Source: Gammaproteobacteria bacterium (lineage in GTDB: Bacteria; Pseudomonadota; Gammaproteobacteria; JAABTG01). Taken from it: a stretch of DNA of 64,000 bases. A program made the position numbers and the translations under genes. The DNA is taken from the NCBI GenBank assembly GCA_034522055.1, contig JAXHLS010000002.1, forward strand, positions 1,054,001 to 1,118,000, read 5' to 3'. Under the pieces are notes generated by a model that saw only the letters and a program-made list of their open reading frames with translations, was not told the origin of the DNA and ran no database searches. Positions 1-9,496 of the stretch are shown one piece after another. The stretch's first letter is position 1; every line of letters starts with the position of its first letter.

Positions 1-1376
1 CGCTTGCCGGAACCCAGGAAGTTGTCCTGGGATATGCTGGTGCTGAAGATGATGCCCTGGGACTGGGAGAAGCCCGCGCCGGCGATGAGGTTGCCGGAGG
101 GGTTCTCCGCCACGGTGAAATCCACATCCACCTGGTCCGTGGTGCCGGGCACGGGCGGGGTTTCCACATTGACCTCCTGGAAATAACCCAGCCGGTCCAG
201 CCGCTGCTTGGAGAGGTCCACCTTGGAGGTGTCGATCCAGGCGCCCTCGAGCTGGCGCATCTCGCGGCGCAACACCTCGTCCCGCGTGCGGGTGTTGCCC
301 TTGACGTTGATGCGCCGGACATAGACCCGCTTGCCCGGGTCCATGAAAAAGGTCAGCTCGACGGTCTTGTCTTCGTCATCGATCTCCGGCACCGCGTTCA
401 CGTTGGCGAAGGCGTAGCCTTCTTCCCCGAGGCGGGTGGTGATGGCCTCGCTGGTGGCCGTGACCTTGCGGCGGGAGAACACGTCGCCGGAACCGATGGT
501 GAGGAGCTTGAAGAGTTCCTCCTCGGGCAGCACCAGATCACCCGCCAGCTTGACCCGGTCCACCACATGCCTGTCGCCTTCCGTGATGTTGATGGTGATA
601 TAGACCTGCTCGCGGTCCGGCGTCAGGGTGACCTGGGTGGACTCGACGTTGAAGTTGATGAAACCACTGTCCAGGTAATGGGAGCGCAGGGTCTCCAGAT
701 CGCCCGCCAGCTTCTGCTTGGAATACTGGTCGTCACCGTAGATGAAGGACAGCAGGCCACCGGTGGAGAGCTGGAACAGGTCCAGCAACTCGTCCTCGTC
801 GTAGGCCTTGTTGCCGACGATGTTGATCTGCTTGATGCGGGCGACATCACCTTCCTCGATGTCCAGGCTGACGCCCACCCGGTTGCGCTCCAGGGGAGTC
901 ACCGTGGGCTCTATGGTGGCGCTGTACTTGCCCAGGGAGAAATAGACGTTCTGCAACTCACGCTGCACGGATTCCAACTGCGCCTGCTCGAACACCCGGC
1001 CCTCGGCGAAACCGATGGACTTCAACTGCTCGAGGATCTGGTCGGTCTCGATGGCGGAGTTGCCGCTTATCTCGATGTTGGCGATGGACGGGCGTTCCCT
1101 GACGAACACCACCAGCACGTCGCCGTCCCGCTCGAGGCGCACGTCCTTGAAGAATCCCGTCTTGAACAACTCGCGGATGGCCTCGGTGGCACCCCGCTCG
1201 TCCAGCCGGCTGCCCATCTGCACCGGCAGGTAGTTGAACACCGTGCCCGCCGTGACCCGCTGCAGCCCCTCGATGCGGATGTCATCCACCATGAAAGGCT
1301 CGAACGCCTGAACGGGCGCCGCCACGGCGCAACAGGTGAAAACAACGGCGTAAAAGTAGCGTCGCAACTGATTCAT
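1..1376 (-). CDS. bamA: Outer membrane assembly factor BamA, C-terminus beyond window edge
   Basis: Essential outer-membrane protein that folds and inserts beta-barrel proteins. The minus-strand reading from ATG at 1376 gives a signal peptide (MNQLRRYFYAVV... ending near PVQA), then POTRA repeats: VDDIRIEGLQRVTAGTVF begins POTRA1, RPSIANIEISGN POTRA2, ARIKQINIVGN POTRA3, HVVDRVKLAGD POTRA4 and RVYVRRINVKGN POTRA5. The start of the barrel follows (NLIAGAGFSQSQGIIFS). About 458 codons are visible; the family is usually 750-800 residues, so the rest of the barrel lies left of the window. It is followed by rseP on the same strand in the usual gammaproteobacterial order, but here bamA is downstream of rseP in transcription, 45 bp away. 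Confidence 0.95.
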   Translation of the reverse strand, partial: MNQLRRYFYAVVFTCCAVAAPVQAFEPFMVDDIRIEGLQRVTAGTVFNYLPVQMGSRLDERGATEAIRELFKTGFFKDVRLERDGDVLVVFVRERPSIANIEISGNSAIETDQILEQLKSIGFAEGRVFEQAQLESVQRELQNVYFSLGKYSATIEPTVTPLERNRVGVSLDIEEGDVARIKQINIVGNKAYDEDELLDLFQLSTGGLLSFIYGDDQYSKQKLAGDLETLRSHYLDSGFINFNVESTQVTLTPDREQVYITINITEGDRHVVDRVKLAGDLVLPEEELFKLLTIGSGDVFSRRKVTATSEAITTRLGEEGYAFANVNAVPEIDDEDKTVELTFFMDPGKRVYVRRINVKGNTRTRDEVLRREMRQLEGAWIDTSKVDLSKQRLDRLGYFQEVNVETPPVPGTTDQVDVDFTVAENPSGNLIAGAGFSQSQGIIFSTSISQDNFLGSGK

Positions 1377-1421
1377 TATTATTCTCGGCACCCGCGTCGG
1401 TCGGTCACACCCATTCCTCGA

Positions 1422-2783
1422 TCAGCCCAACAGGCGCACGAAGTCGTTGAAGAAAGCCAGTCCCATGAGGCCCGCCAGCATGGCCAGGCCGAGGCGCTGC
1501 CCCGCCAGCTGCGCCTCCTCGGAAACGGGTTTTCCTTTAAAAAGCTCGATAAGGTAATACATCAGGTGACCACCATCCAGTAGCGGGATAGGCAACAGGT
1601 TGAGGATACCCAGGCTGACGCTCACCAGGGCCAGGAACTCCAGGTAGCGGGCCAACCCCACCTTGGCCGAATCCCCGGCATACTGGGCGATGCTGATGGG
1701 CCCGCTGAGGTTGTCCGCCGAGATCTGCAGGGTCAACATCTTCCAGATCATGGCCAGGGTCAGCCGCGTGACCTCCCAGGTCTTCGCCGCCGCGTTGCCC
1801 AGCGCCGCGACGGGGCCATAACGTTCCACCACATAGAGGGGGTGGGTCGCCAGATCGGGCGCCACCACCGCGGCCCCGATGCGGCCCACGGTGGCACCAT
1901 TGTCCCGGGTCGCCGCGGGCACCAGGTCGAGGATGTGCCGGCTTCCCCCCCGCTCCACCACCAGGCTGATGGCCTTGCCCGGCCGCGCCCGCACGTAGTC
2001 CACCCACGCGCGCCAGCCGCCGATGTCCTCGCCGTCGGCCGCCACCAGACGGTCACCCGCCTGCAGCCCCGCCGCCGCCGCCGGACTCCCCTTCTCGATG
2101 CGTCCCACCACGGGTTCGATGGCCGGACGCATGGGCTCCACCCCCAACTGGTCGAGGAACCCCCGGCGCGCCAGGGCATCCACGTCGATGGCCGAGGCGG
2201 CGATGGTCAGGGTGTGGTCGGCGCCGCCGGTATCCACCCGCACCAGGGCGTCATTGCCGTCCACGGCGGCGGTCGTCAGGGCCTGCATCACGCGATCCCA
2301 GCTGCGAGTGGCCGTGCCGTCCACGGCGATGATTTCGTCGCCGCCCCGCAGTCCCGCGCGGTCGGCCAAGCCCCCGGGCTCGACTTCCTCGACTACCGGA
2401 CGGAACCCGCCCACACCCACCATGAACATCAACCAGTAGGCCACCACCGCCAAGAGGAAATTGGCCAGGGGTCCCGCCGCCACCACCGCCGTGCGCACCC
2501 CCAGGGTCTGGTTGTTGAACGCCCGGTGTGCCTCCTCCGGGGGCACCTCGGCCTCACGCTCGTCCAGCATCTTGACGTAGCCGCCGAGGGGCAACATGGC
2601 CACTTGGTACTCGGTGCCATCGGCCCCCGCCCGGCGGCGCCACAGCGGCCGGCCGAAGCCCACGGAGAACCGCAACACCTTGACGCCGAGGCGCTTGGCC
2701 ACCAGGAAATGACCGGCTTCGTGGATGGTCACCAGCACGCCGATGGCGATGATGAAAAACACGATGGCGTTCAAGGTATCCAT
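1422..2783 (-). CDS. rseP: Site-2 intramembrane zinc protease RseP
   Basis: Inner-membrane protease that cleaves anti-sigma factors such as RseA and signal-peptide remnants. The zinc motif HEAGH is at residues 21-25 in the first membrane helix. Two PDZ domains fill the periplasmic loop (about 115-200 and 205-290), and the second metal motif, LLDGGH, lies near residue 400 in a late membrane helix. The 453-residue length matches the family. It sits 1 bp downstream of dxr, so translation is probably coupled, and bamA follows. Confidence 0.96.
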   Translation of the reverse strand: MDTLNAIVFFIIAIGVLVTIHEAGHFLVAKRLGVKVLRFSVGFGRPLWRRRAGADGTEYQVAMLPLGGYVKMLDEREAEVPPEEAHRAFNNQTLGVRTAVVAAGPLANFLLAVVAYWLMFMVGVGGFRPVVEEVEPGGLADRAGLRGGDEIIAVDGTATRSWDRVMQALTTAAVDGNDALVRVDTGGADHTLTIAASAIDVDALARRGFLDQLGVEPMRPAIEPVVGRIEKGSPAAAAGLQAGDRLVAADGEDIGGWRAWVDYVRARPGKAISLVVERGGSRHILDLVPAATRDNGATVGRIGAAVVAPDLATHPLYVVERYGPVAALGNAAAKTWEVTRLTLAMIWKMLTLQISADNLSGPISIAQYAGDSAKVGLARYLEFLALVSVSLGILNLLPIPLLDGGHLMYYLIELFKGKPVSEEAQLAGQRLGLAMLAGLMGLAFFNDFVRLLG

Positions 2784-2784
2784 G

Positions 2785-3969
2785 TCAGTTGCGTCTCCCC
2801 AGGTTCATCAGGTACTCGCCCGCCAACTGCCGGGCCTCGTCGTCGGCGGCCATGATGGTGGCGATATCCGTCGCCGGTACCGCCACGGCTCGACCGAGGA
2901 CGTGATCCACCACCCGCGCGATATCGGGAAATCTCAGGCGCCCGTCCAGGAACGCCGCGACCGCCGCCTCGTTGGCGGCATTGAGTATGGCCCCCGCGGT
3001 GCCGCCCGCGCGCGCCGCATCGAAGGCCAGCCCGAGACACGGGAAGCGCTCGGTGGAGGCCTCGCCGAAGGTCAGATTGACACCGGTCAGGGCCAAGGGT
3101 TCAACGCCCGAGTCCATGCGCTCCGGCCATGCCAGGCCGTAGGCGATGGGGGTGCGCATGTCGGGATTGCCCAGCTGGGCGAGCACGGAGCCGTCGCAAT
3201 AGCTCACCATGGAGTGGACGATGCTCTGGGGGTGCAGCACCACCCGGACATGGTCGGGGGTGGTATGGAACAGCCAGCAGGCCTCGATGACTTCGAGGCC
3301 CTTGTTCATCATGGTGGCGGAATCCACCGAGATCTTGCGACCCATGTCCCAGTTGGGATGATTGCAGGCCTCCTCCGGGGTCACCTCCGCCAGGGTGGCG
3401 GGGTCGCGGTCGCGGAACGGCCCGCCCGAGGCGGTGAGCAGGATCTGTCGCACGCCACGGCCGGCGAGGCCCTCGGCGAAGCGCGGGGGCATGCACTGAA
3501 AGACGGCGTTGTGCTCACTGTCGATGGGCAGGAGCTCGGCACCGTGGTCGCGAACCGCCCCCATGAAAAGGTCTCCCGACATCACCAGGGCCTCCTTGTT
3601 GGCCAGCAGCACCCGTTTACCGGCCTCGGCGGCGGCCAGGGTGGGCATGAGGCCGGCGGCGCCCACGATGGCCGCCATCACGTAGTCGGTCTCGGGCAGG
3701 GTGGCCACGGTAGCGAGGGCGTCGCGGCCGGCCAGCACCTCGGTGGCGCTCCCCTCCGCCCGCAACACCGCCGCCAGCCGCCCGGCGGCGTCCTCGTCGA
3801 CCATGACGGCCCAGGCCGGTTGCCAGCGCCGGCACTGCTCGGCCATGCGCTCCACGTGGCCGTTGGCCGTGAGGGCGACCACGTGGAAACGCCCGGGGTG
3901 GCGCGCCAGGACATCCAGGGTACTGACCCCGATGCTGCCCGTGGAACCGAGGATGGTCACGCCCTTCAC
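2785..3969 (-). CDS. dxr: 1-deoxy-D-xylulose 5-phosphate reductoisomerase
   Basis: Converts DXP to 2-C-methyl-D-erythritol 4-phosphate with NADPH, the first committed step of the MEP isoprenoid pathway. The NADPH loop GSTGSIG is at residues 8-14, LANKEALV at 122-129, and the metal ligands D150 and E152 lie in LPIDSEHN, at the same numbers as in E. coli. ASGGPFRD and NHPNWDMG follow. Length of 394 residues is typical. The start overlaps the end of cdsA by 4 bp (ATGA), and uppS upstream uses the same pathway's product. Confidence 0.97.
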   Translation of the reverse strand: MKGVTILGSTGSIGVSTLDVLARHPGRFHVVALTANGHVERMAEQCRRWQPAWAVMVDEDAAGRLAAVLRAEGSATEVLAGRDALATVATLPETDYVMAAIVGAAGLMPTLAAAEAGKRVLLANKEALVMSGDLFMGAVRDHGAELLPIDSEHNAVFQCMPPRFAEGLAGRGVRQILLTASGGPFRDRDPATLAEVTPEEACNHPNWDMGRKISVDSATMMNKGLEVIEACWLFHTTPDHVRVVLHPQSIVHSMVSYCDGSVLAQLGNPDMRTPIAYGLAWPERMDSGVEPLALTGVNLTFGEASTERFPCLGLAFDAARAGGTAGAILNAANEAAVAAFLDGRLRFPDIARVVDHVLGRAVAVPATDIATIMAADDEARQLAGEYLMNLGRRN

Positions 3970-4808
3970 GCCACACGCCCCATGCCGTAGAGGCCGAGCA
4001 CGAACAGGGGCGCTGCCGCGGTGAGACTGTCGATGCGATCCAGCACGCCACCATGGCCCGGCAGCAAGCTGCCGCTGTCCTTGAGGCCCGCCTCGCGCTT
4101 GTACAGGCTCTCGGTGAGGTCACCCAGTACCGAGGCCGCCACGGTCAGGGCCACCAGGGTGAGAAAGGGCACCAGTGACTCCCCGAAACCCAGGGGCTCG
4201 CCCACCGCCAGGGCCAGCACCAGCACGGCAACGACGGCGCCGGCCACCCCCTCCCAGCTCTTGCCCGGGCTGACCCGCGAGGCCAGCCGGCGGCTGCCCC
4301 AGCGCCGTCCCACGAAGAAGGCCGCCGTGTCGGCACCCCAGATGAGCACCAGCAGGAATAACACCAGCCACGGGCCGCCGGCCTCCTGGCGGTGCAGCAC
4401 CACCAGGGCGAACCAGGCCGGGACGAGGATCAGCAGGCCGCTCGCCCCACGGCTCCACGGGCCGCCGGTGGTGAAAACACCCTGGAGCTGAAATCGCACC
4501 ACCAGGGCGGCCGCCAGGGCCCACCACACCAGGGCCAGCAGGAGCAGCAGGGGGCCCGCGGCGGGGCGCGCCAGCAGCCCGTAGACCAGCCCCAGGACGG
4601 CCGCCGTCACCAGTACATAAGCCACCCGGCGGCGGGTATCCCCCAACCCCGCCATGGCCGACCATTCCCAGGCGCCACCGAGCACGAAGAGGCCCAGCAG
4701 GGCCGCGAACCCGGGCGGAGACAGCAGCAGGATGGCCGCCACCACCAGGGGAACCAACACCAGGGCCGTCAGCACCCGCTGGGTCAGCGAGGACAGGGGG
4801 CGGCTCAT
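3966..4808 (-). CDS. cdsA: Phosphatidate cytidylyltransferase CdsA
   Basis: Integral membrane enzyme making CDP-diacylglycerol from phosphatidate and CTP, the branch point of phospholipid synthesis. The 280-residue protein is almost entirely hydrophobic helices. The family signature is in the C-terminal part: [12 protein letters not shown], then [21 protein letters not shown] and [14 protein letters not shown], which carry the conserved acidic and lysine residues. It lies 3 bp downstream of uppS and overlaps dxr by 4 bp, a tightly coupled operon. Confidence 0.96.
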   Translation of the reverse strand: MSRPLSSLTQRVLTALVLVPLVVAAILLLSPPGFAALLGLFVLGGAWEWSAMAGLGDTRRRVAYVLVTAAVLGLVYGLLARPAAGPLLLLLALVWWALAAALVVRFQLQGVFTTGGPWSRGASGLLILVPAWFALVVLHRQEAGGPWLVLFLLVLIWGADTAAFFVGRRWGSRRLASRVSPGKSWEGVAGAVVAVLVLALAVGEPLGFGESLVPFLTLVALTVAASVLGDLTESLYKREAGLKDSGSLLPGHGGVLDRIDSLTAAAPLFVLGLYGMGRVA

Positions 4809-4811
4809 GGC

Positions 4812-5573
4812 CTACGCACCCTGCACCCGGGCCACCTGCTCCCCCGTCTTGCCGTAACGCCGCTGGCGCCGGGCGAAATCGGCGAAGGCCGCGAGCAGGT
4901 CGCCGCGACCGAAATCGGGCCACAGCACGTCGCTGAAGTAGAGTTCCGTGTAGGCCAGTTGCCACAGCAGGAAGTTGCTGATGCGCTGCTCGCCACCGGT
5001 ACGGATGAAGAGGTCCGGTTCCGGATGGCCGGCCAGCGACAGGGCGGCCGCGAAGTGTTCCAAGTCGATATCCGCCGCCGCCAGGGTGCCGGCCTGTACT
5101 TCGACGGCCAGCCGGCGGGCGGCCTCGACGATGTCCCAGCGGCCACCGTAATTAGCGGCGATGAAGAGGTGGAGGCCGGTATTGTCCCGGGTGAGTTCCT
5201 CGGCCTCGACGATGCGCTGTCTGAGGGTGCTGCTGAAGGGCCTGCGGTCACCGATGACCCGCAGCCGCACGTTGTTGCGATGCAGGCGGCGGGACTTCTG
5301 CTCCAGGGTGGACACGAAGAGCCCCATCAACATCCCCACCTCGTCCTCGGGACGCTGCCAGTTCTCGCTGCTGAAGGCGAACAGGGTGAGGACCTCTACG
5401 CCGAGCTGGCCGCAGGCCTCCACCACCATTTCCACGGTGTCCGCACCCGCTTTGTGGCCTGCGAAGCGCGGCAGATGGCGGCGCCGGGCCCAGCGACCGT
5501 TGCCGTCCATGATGACGGCCAGATGCCGGGGCCGCGAATCCTCGCGGAGCGTCGGAGGTTGCTCGGAACTCAT
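4812..5573 (-). CDS. uppS: Undecaprenyl diphosphate synthase (cis-prenyltransferase)
   Basis: Condenses isopentenyl diphosphate onto farnesyl diphosphate to make the C55 carrier for peptidoglycan and O-antigen. The start at 5573 (MSSEQPPTLRED) puts the catalytic aspartate at D23 in IMDGNGRWA, close to the usual family position; reading from further upstream would add an unconserved tail. Other signatures: HKAGADTV, TLFAFSSENW, and near the end DLFIRTGGEQRISNFL with the metal-binding Glu shortly after. 253 residues, typical. Upstream is frr, 52 bp away. Confidence 0.96.
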   Translation of the reverse strand: MSSEQPPTLREDSRPRHLAVIMDGNGRWARRRHLPRFAGHKAGADTVEMVVEACGQLGVEVLTLFAFSSENWQRPEDEVGMLMGLFVSTLEQKSRRLHRNNVRLRVIGDRRPFSSTLRQRIVEAEELTRDNTGLHLFIAANYGGRWDIVEAARRLAVEVQAGTLAAADIDLEHFAAALSLAGHPEPDLFIRTGGEQRISNFLLWQLAYTELYFSDVLWPDFGRGDLLAAFADFARRQRRYGKTGEQVARVQGA

Positions 5574-5625
5574 GAAACTGTGACACCCCTCCAGATGGTT
5601 TACGTCGCAACCCCGGACCGCGGAG

Positions 5626-6183
5626 TCACACCTCCATGAGATCGGCTTCCTTGGCCTCCAGTACCTTGTCCACCTCCGCCACCTTGGTATCGGTGAGCCT
5701 CTGGATCTCATCCTGGGCGCGGTGCTCGTCGTCCTCGGAGATCTCCTTTTCCTTCAACAACTCCTTGAGGGAATGGTTGGCATCGCGGCGGATATTGCGA
5801 ATGGCCACCCGCGCCTGCTCCGCCTCCTGGCGCACCACCCGGATCATGTCTTTGCGCCGTTCCTCCGTGAGGGGCGGCAGGGGCACCCGTATGATGGTGC
5901 CCGAGGTCACCGGGTTGAGACCGAGTCCCGAATTGAGTATGGCCTTTTCCACGTCCGGCACCATGGACTTCTCATAGGGCGCGACACCGAGGGTGCGGGG
6001 ATCGATGACGTTGACATTCGCCACCTGGTTGATGGGCACATCCGAACCATAGTAACTCACGTGGAGATGGTCCAGCAGGCTGGTGTGGGCCCTGCCGGTA
6101 CGCAGCTTCGTGAGCTCCTGGCGCAGGGCCTCGATGCTCTTGTCCATCCTCAAGCGGGCGTCTTTCTTAATGTCGTTTATCAT
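5626..6183 (-). CDS. frr: Ribosome recycling factor
   Basis: Splits post-termination ribosomes together with EF-G. The start at 6183 ([20 protein letters not shown]) gives 185 residues, the standard size. Conserved blocks are [31 protein letters not shown] and [17 protein letters not shown]. The charged long helices of domain I are evident at both ends ([22 protein letters not shown]). It follows pyrH by 74 bp in the universal rpsB-tsf-pyrH-frr order. Confidence 0.97.
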   Translation of the reverse strand: MINDIKKDARLRMDKSIEALRQELTKLRTGRAHTSLLDHLHVSYYGSDVPINQVANVNVIDPRTLGVAPYEKSMVPDVEKAILNSGLGLNPVTSGTIIRVPLPPLTEERRKDMIRVVRQEAEQARVAIRNIRRDANHSLKELLKEKEISEDDEHRAQDEIQRLTDTKVAEVDKVLEAKEADLMEV

Positions 6184-6257
6184 GGTATCAACCGTTCCAT
6201 CAATGAGAGAGCGTCTATTTTGAGTTCCGGCGAGCCGCCCGCCGGCCGCGAGGGACC

Positions 6258-6986
6258 TCAGTCGTCGCTGTAGACCAAAGTGCCCTCGTCCTCGCCCCGA
6301 ACCGCCCGCATCAGGGACCCCGGCCGCCCCATGTCCACCACCTTGAGGGGCATCCCGTGGTCCTGGCACAGCACGATGGCGGTGGTATCCATGACGGCGA
6401 GGCGGCGTCGAATCACCTCTCCGTAGCTGATCTTCACGAAGCGCTCGGCGTCCGGATGAGTCATCGGATCCGCAGCGTAGACGCCGTTCACCTTAGTGGC
6501 CTTGACCAGCAGATCGGCCGCCACCTCGATGGCCCGCAGGCTGGCCGCCGAATCCGTGGTGAAGAACGGGTTGCCCGTACCGGCGGTGAACAGCACCACA
6601 TGGCCGTCCTCGAGCAGGGTCACGGCGCGCCGGCGGTCGTAGGGCTCGCACACGCCACCCATGGGGATGGCCGACATGACCGTGGCCCGCTGACCCCGGC
6701 GCACCAGGAAATCGGACATGGCCAGGGCGTTCATCACCGTGGCGAGCATGCCCATGTGGTCGGCGGTCACCCGATCCAGGCCACCCCGGGCCAGAGCGGC
6801 GCCGCGGAAGATGTTACCGCCCCCCAGCACCAGCCCCAACTGCACGCCTGCGGCCACCAGTTCCAGGATACCGTCCACGGTGCGTTCCACCATGACCGGA
6901 TCGATACCGAACTCGCCATCCCCCATGAGCGCCTCGCCGCTCAGCTTGAGCAGCACCCGCGGATAGCGCAGCGCCGCGGACGTCAT
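6258..6986 (-). CDS. pyrH: UMP kinase
   Basis: Phosphorylates UMP to UDP; a hexameric amino-acid-kinase-fold enzyme, regulated by GTP and UTP in relatives. The start at 6986 ([20 protein letters not shown]) gives 242 residues. Motifs: [10 protein letters not shown] (phosphate binding), [25 protein letters not shown], and [16 protein letters not shown] for acceptor binding. The region before this ATG in the same frame is low-complexity Arg-rich and unlikely to be coding. Between tsf and frr. Confidence 0.97.
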   Translation of the reverse strand: MTSAALRYPRVLLKLSGEALMGDGEFGIDPVMVERTVDGILELVAAGVQLGLVLGGGNIFRGAALARGGLDRVTADHMGMLATVMNALAMSDFLVRRGQRATVMSAIPMGGVCEPYDRRRAVTLLEDGHVVLFTAGTGNPFFTTDSAASLRAIEVAADLLVKATKVNGVYAADPMTHPDAERFVKISYGEVIRRRLAVMDTTAIVLCQDHGMPLKVVDMGRPGSLMRAVRGEDEGTLVYSDD

Positions 6987-7035
6987 GCCGGGGACCCGGG
7001 GCGGGGTGATGGGCGGCTGCACGTTCCCATGATGG

Positions 7036-7920
7036 TCAGACGCGGGCCTGTGCCGCCACCTCTTCCGCGAAGTTCTCCGTCTTCTTCTCGATGCCCTCGC
7101 CCACCTCCATGCGAACATAGGCGTTCACCCGGGCACCCTGGTCCGCCAGCAGCTTCTCGACGGTGGTATCGGGGTCCTTGATGAAGGGCTGGCCTAACAA
7201 GGTCACTTCTTTTACGAACTTCTTGATGCGGCCCGTCACCATCTTGTCGACGATTTCGGGTGGCTTGCCGCTCTCGGCGGCCTGGGCGGCGAAGATCTCC
7301 CGCTCCTTGTCCAGCATGCCTTCGGGGATACTGCCCTCGTCCAGGCACACGGGCCGACTGGCGGCCACATGCATGGCCACGTCACGGGCCAGCTCGTCGC
7401 TGCCGCCGCTCATGTCCACCAACACCGCGATGCGTGCGCCGTGCTGATACTGGCCGATACGGTCGCCGGCAGCCGCCATCACCTCGAGACGCCGGATGGC
7501 GATATTCTCACCCACCTTGGCCACCAGTTCGCGGCGGGCATCCTCCACCGAGGCCCCGCCGAACTCCTCGGGGCTCAGGGCCGACAGGGCCTCCACGTCC
7601 GCCGGCTGCTCCCGCAGCACCACATCGGCGAGGGCCTGGACGAAGCCCCGGAAGTTCTCCTCCTTGGCCACGAAGTCGGTCTCGCTGTTGACCTCCACCA
7701 TGGCGGCGCGCAGACCGTCGCCGGCCACGGCCATGCCGACCATACCGTCGGCAGCCACCCGCCCGGCCTTCTTGTCCGCCTTGGCGGCACCGGACTTGCG
7801 CATGACCTCCACGGCTGTTTCGATATCACCCCCGGCTTCCACCAGGGCCTTCTTGCATTCCATCATGCCTGCGCCGGTGCGTTCACGCAGCGTCTTTACC
7901 TGTGCAGCGCTGATCTGCAT
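7036..7920 (-). CDS. tsf: Elongation factor Ts
   Basis: Nucleotide-exchange factor for EF-Tu. The start at 7920 ([24 protein letters not shown]) is the canonical N-terminus; the UBA-like domain is followed by the EF-Tu contact motif [12 protein letters not shown] near residue 80, then two core subdomains. 294 residues, usual size. A GAGAGGA ribosome-binding site lies just upstream. It is separated from rpsB by 84 bp containing a perfect hairpin, described separately. Confidence 0.97.
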   Translation of the reverse strand: MQISAAQVKTLRERTGAGMMECKKALVEAGGDIETAVEVMRKSGAAKADKKAGRVAADGMVGMAVAGDGLRAAMVEVNSETDFVAKEENFRGFVQALADVVLREQPADVEALSALSPEEFGGASVEDARRELVAKVGENIAIRRLEVMAAAGDRIGQYQHGARIAVLVDMSGGSDELARDVAMHVAASRPVCLDEGSIPEGMLDKEREIFAAQAAESGKPPEIVDKMVTGRIKKFVKEVTLLGQPFIKDPDTTVEKLLADQGARVNAYVRMEVGEGIEKKTENFAEEVAAQARV

Positions 7921-7967
7921 TGCCACTGTCCTCTCTGAAACCTTAAAAATGGGTTCGGGTGACACCA

Positions 7968-7997
7968 GTGGCCCGCCACATCACCGAGGCGGGCCAC
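7968..7997 (-). promoter_or_regulatory. Perfect hairpin between rpsB and tsf
   Basis: A 10-bp perfect stem (GTGGCCCGCC / GGCGGGCCAC) with a 10-nt loop lies in the 84-bp rpsB-tsf gap. On the transcribed strand the nearest T-run comes some 20 nt after the stem, so it is not a full intrinsic terminator. It could attenuate, or protect the rpsB mRNA end. Partial termination between these two genes is known in E. coli; its presence here is an inference. Confidence 0.5.
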
Positions 7998-8004
7998 CCG
8001 CCCC

Positions 8005-8853
8005 TCATGCCGAGGTATCGGCCGCCTTGGTCTCTGGAGCCTCCGCCTCGGCCGGGGCTTCGACGGGGGCTGGGGCCGCGGCCTCGGGGGAGGCCTCGGC
8101 GGGGGGCGGTGCCTGCTCCGCGACGGGCTGTCCACCCTCGTCCTGCTCGGTATTCACCAGCATGTTGCGGGCGGCCTCCCGGCCTTCCTTGATGGCATCG
8201 GCGGCACCACTCACGTAGAGATGAATGGCGCGGATGGCATCGTCATTGCCGGGAATGACGTAATCCACACCGTCCGGACTGTTATTGGTGTCCACCACGC
8301 CCACCACGGGGATGCCCAGCTTGGTGGCCTCGGCCACCGCGATCTTCTCGAAGCCCACGTCGATGATGAACATGGCATCCGGCAGGCCGTTCATGTTCTT
8401 GATACCGCCGAGGCTGCTCTCCAACTTATCCAGCTCGCGCTGGCGCATCAGGCCTTCGCGCTTGTTGATTCGGTTCATGGAACCGTCCTCCATCATGGCC
8501 TCCAACTCCTTGAGCCGGGCGATGGATTGCTTGACGGTCTTGAAATTCGTGAGCATGCCCCCCAGCCAGCGGCGATCCACATAGGGCATGCCGCAGCGCA
8601 GGGCCTCGGCGCGTACCGCCTCTTGGGCGGTGCGCTTGGTGCCCACGAACAGGATGGCGCCGCCGTTGGCCGCCATGCGGCCGAGGAAATTCATGGCTTC
8701 GCTATAGAGGGGGAGTGTCTGCTCCAGATTGACGATATGGATCTTGTTGCGCTGGCCGAAGATATAGGGGGCCATCTTCGGGTTCCAGAAACGGGTCTGG
8801 TGACCGAAATGCACGCCGGACTCCAGCATCTGGCGCATGGTTACGTTTGCCAT
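8005..8853 (-). CDS. rpsB: 30S ribosomal protein S2 with an acidic/proline C-terminal tail
   Basis: Small-subunit protein S2. The N-terminus [18 protein letters not shown] and the blocks [36 protein letters not shown] and [17 protein letters not shown] are diagnostic. The protein is 282 residues against about 241 in E. coli. The extra roughly 45 residues after NTEQDEGG are Ala/Pro/Glu-rich and probably disordered. First gene of the rpsB-tsf-pyrH-frr run; the promoter must lie in the 643-bp gap shared with map. Confidence 0.97.
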   Translation of the reverse strand: MANVTMRQMLESGVHFGHQTRFWNPKMAPYIFGQRNKIHIVNLEQTLPLYSEAMNFLGRMAANGGAILFVGTKRTAQEAVRAEALRCGMPYVDRRWLGGMLTNFKTVKQSIARLKELEAMMEDGSMNRINKREGLMRQRELDKLESSLGGIKNMNGLPDAMFIIDVGFEKIAVAEATKLGIPVVGVVDTNNSPDGVDYVIPGNDDAIRAIHLYVSGAADAIKEGREAARNMLVNTEQDEGGQPVAEQAPPPAEASPEAAAPAPVEAPAEAEAPETKAADTSA

Positions 8854-8999
8854 CTGTCATTTCTCCTGTGTGGGTTGGGCCTCCGCGTGCCCGTGCGCCG
8901 TAACCCGAATCTCCGGGCACCCGCGACGCACGTGGCTGGCACGCGTGTGGAATTTTTATGAGGAAATGCCGAATTGCGCGGCGTTTCCCGCTGACTCTC

Positions 9000-9049
9000 A
9001 TGGCGATACGCGCCGCCCAAGATGATGAAAGAGGAGCGCGTATCGCCAT
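9000..9049. repeat. 13-bp perfect inverted repeat upstream of rpsB
   Basis: ATGGCGATACGCG (9000-9012) is repeated exactly in inverted orientation at 9037-9049, separated by 24 bp. The arms are long for a chance palindrome. No T-tract follows on either strand, so it is not a simple terminator. It may be a regulatory site or the ends of a small repeat element. Confidence 0.6.
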
Positions 9050-9092
9050 GTTCGTTCCCTCACCCCATCCCTCTCCCAGAGGGCGACGGGGT

Positions 9093-9119
9093 GTTCGTGC
9101 TTCGCGACTTTCACGTTAA
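9093..9119 (-). repeat. 27-bp exact repeat, copy 1
   Basis: Identical over 27 bp to 18358-18384 (begins GTTCGTGCTTCGCG, ends CACGTTAA on the plus strand). Both copies are upstream of minus-strand genes: here 240 bp before rpsB, and in copy 2 about 16 bp before purU. Confidence 0.6.
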
Positions 9120-9496
9120 AACGGCCTGAACGCCCCCGGCGGGGACATATCAGGTCCAAAGAGACCCTGGTCCGACGGCATATCCGCCCGGACAGGGCTC
9201 GCCCGCGGCGGCGGCTATTTCCACAGGAAACGCGCCGTTGCCAAACGGGGGGCGGCTTTATACCATAGGTGCGTTTCCATCACAATCCACCGTGCGTCAT
9301 TCCCAGACCGATAACCTCCTGTAAACAGGAGCATTTCCGGGAAGCTTTGGCCAGGCGAGGGCCCTGGTCGCCGAGCTGTCGGGCAGGCACCGGCGGTGTA
9401 CGAGTCCCGGACGGACCGGAGGCCACGGGGCTGCGCCGGCCGTCCCCCAATCAGCGGAGCCCGATTCCCGTGCGCGAAGGCCCAGCCCAACGAAAC

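Larger units (their letters stand above)
8854..9496. other. Divergent intergenic region rpsB / map
   Basis: 643 bp without a convincing gene. It must hold the rpsB promoter on the minus strand and the map promoter on the plus strand; no sequence-perfect -35/-10 pair stands out. It contains a 13-bp perfect inverted repeat (9000-9049) and one copy of a 27-bp repeat also found in front of purU. An in-frame extension of map back to 9269 is open but unconserved in character. Confidence 0.6.

Noticed and set aside
567-1583. Long plus-strand open frame opposite bamA
   Set aside because: It is antisense to a clear bamA sequence, has His/Gln/Val-rich low-information composition and no motifs. Many similar antisense frames occur because of high GC.
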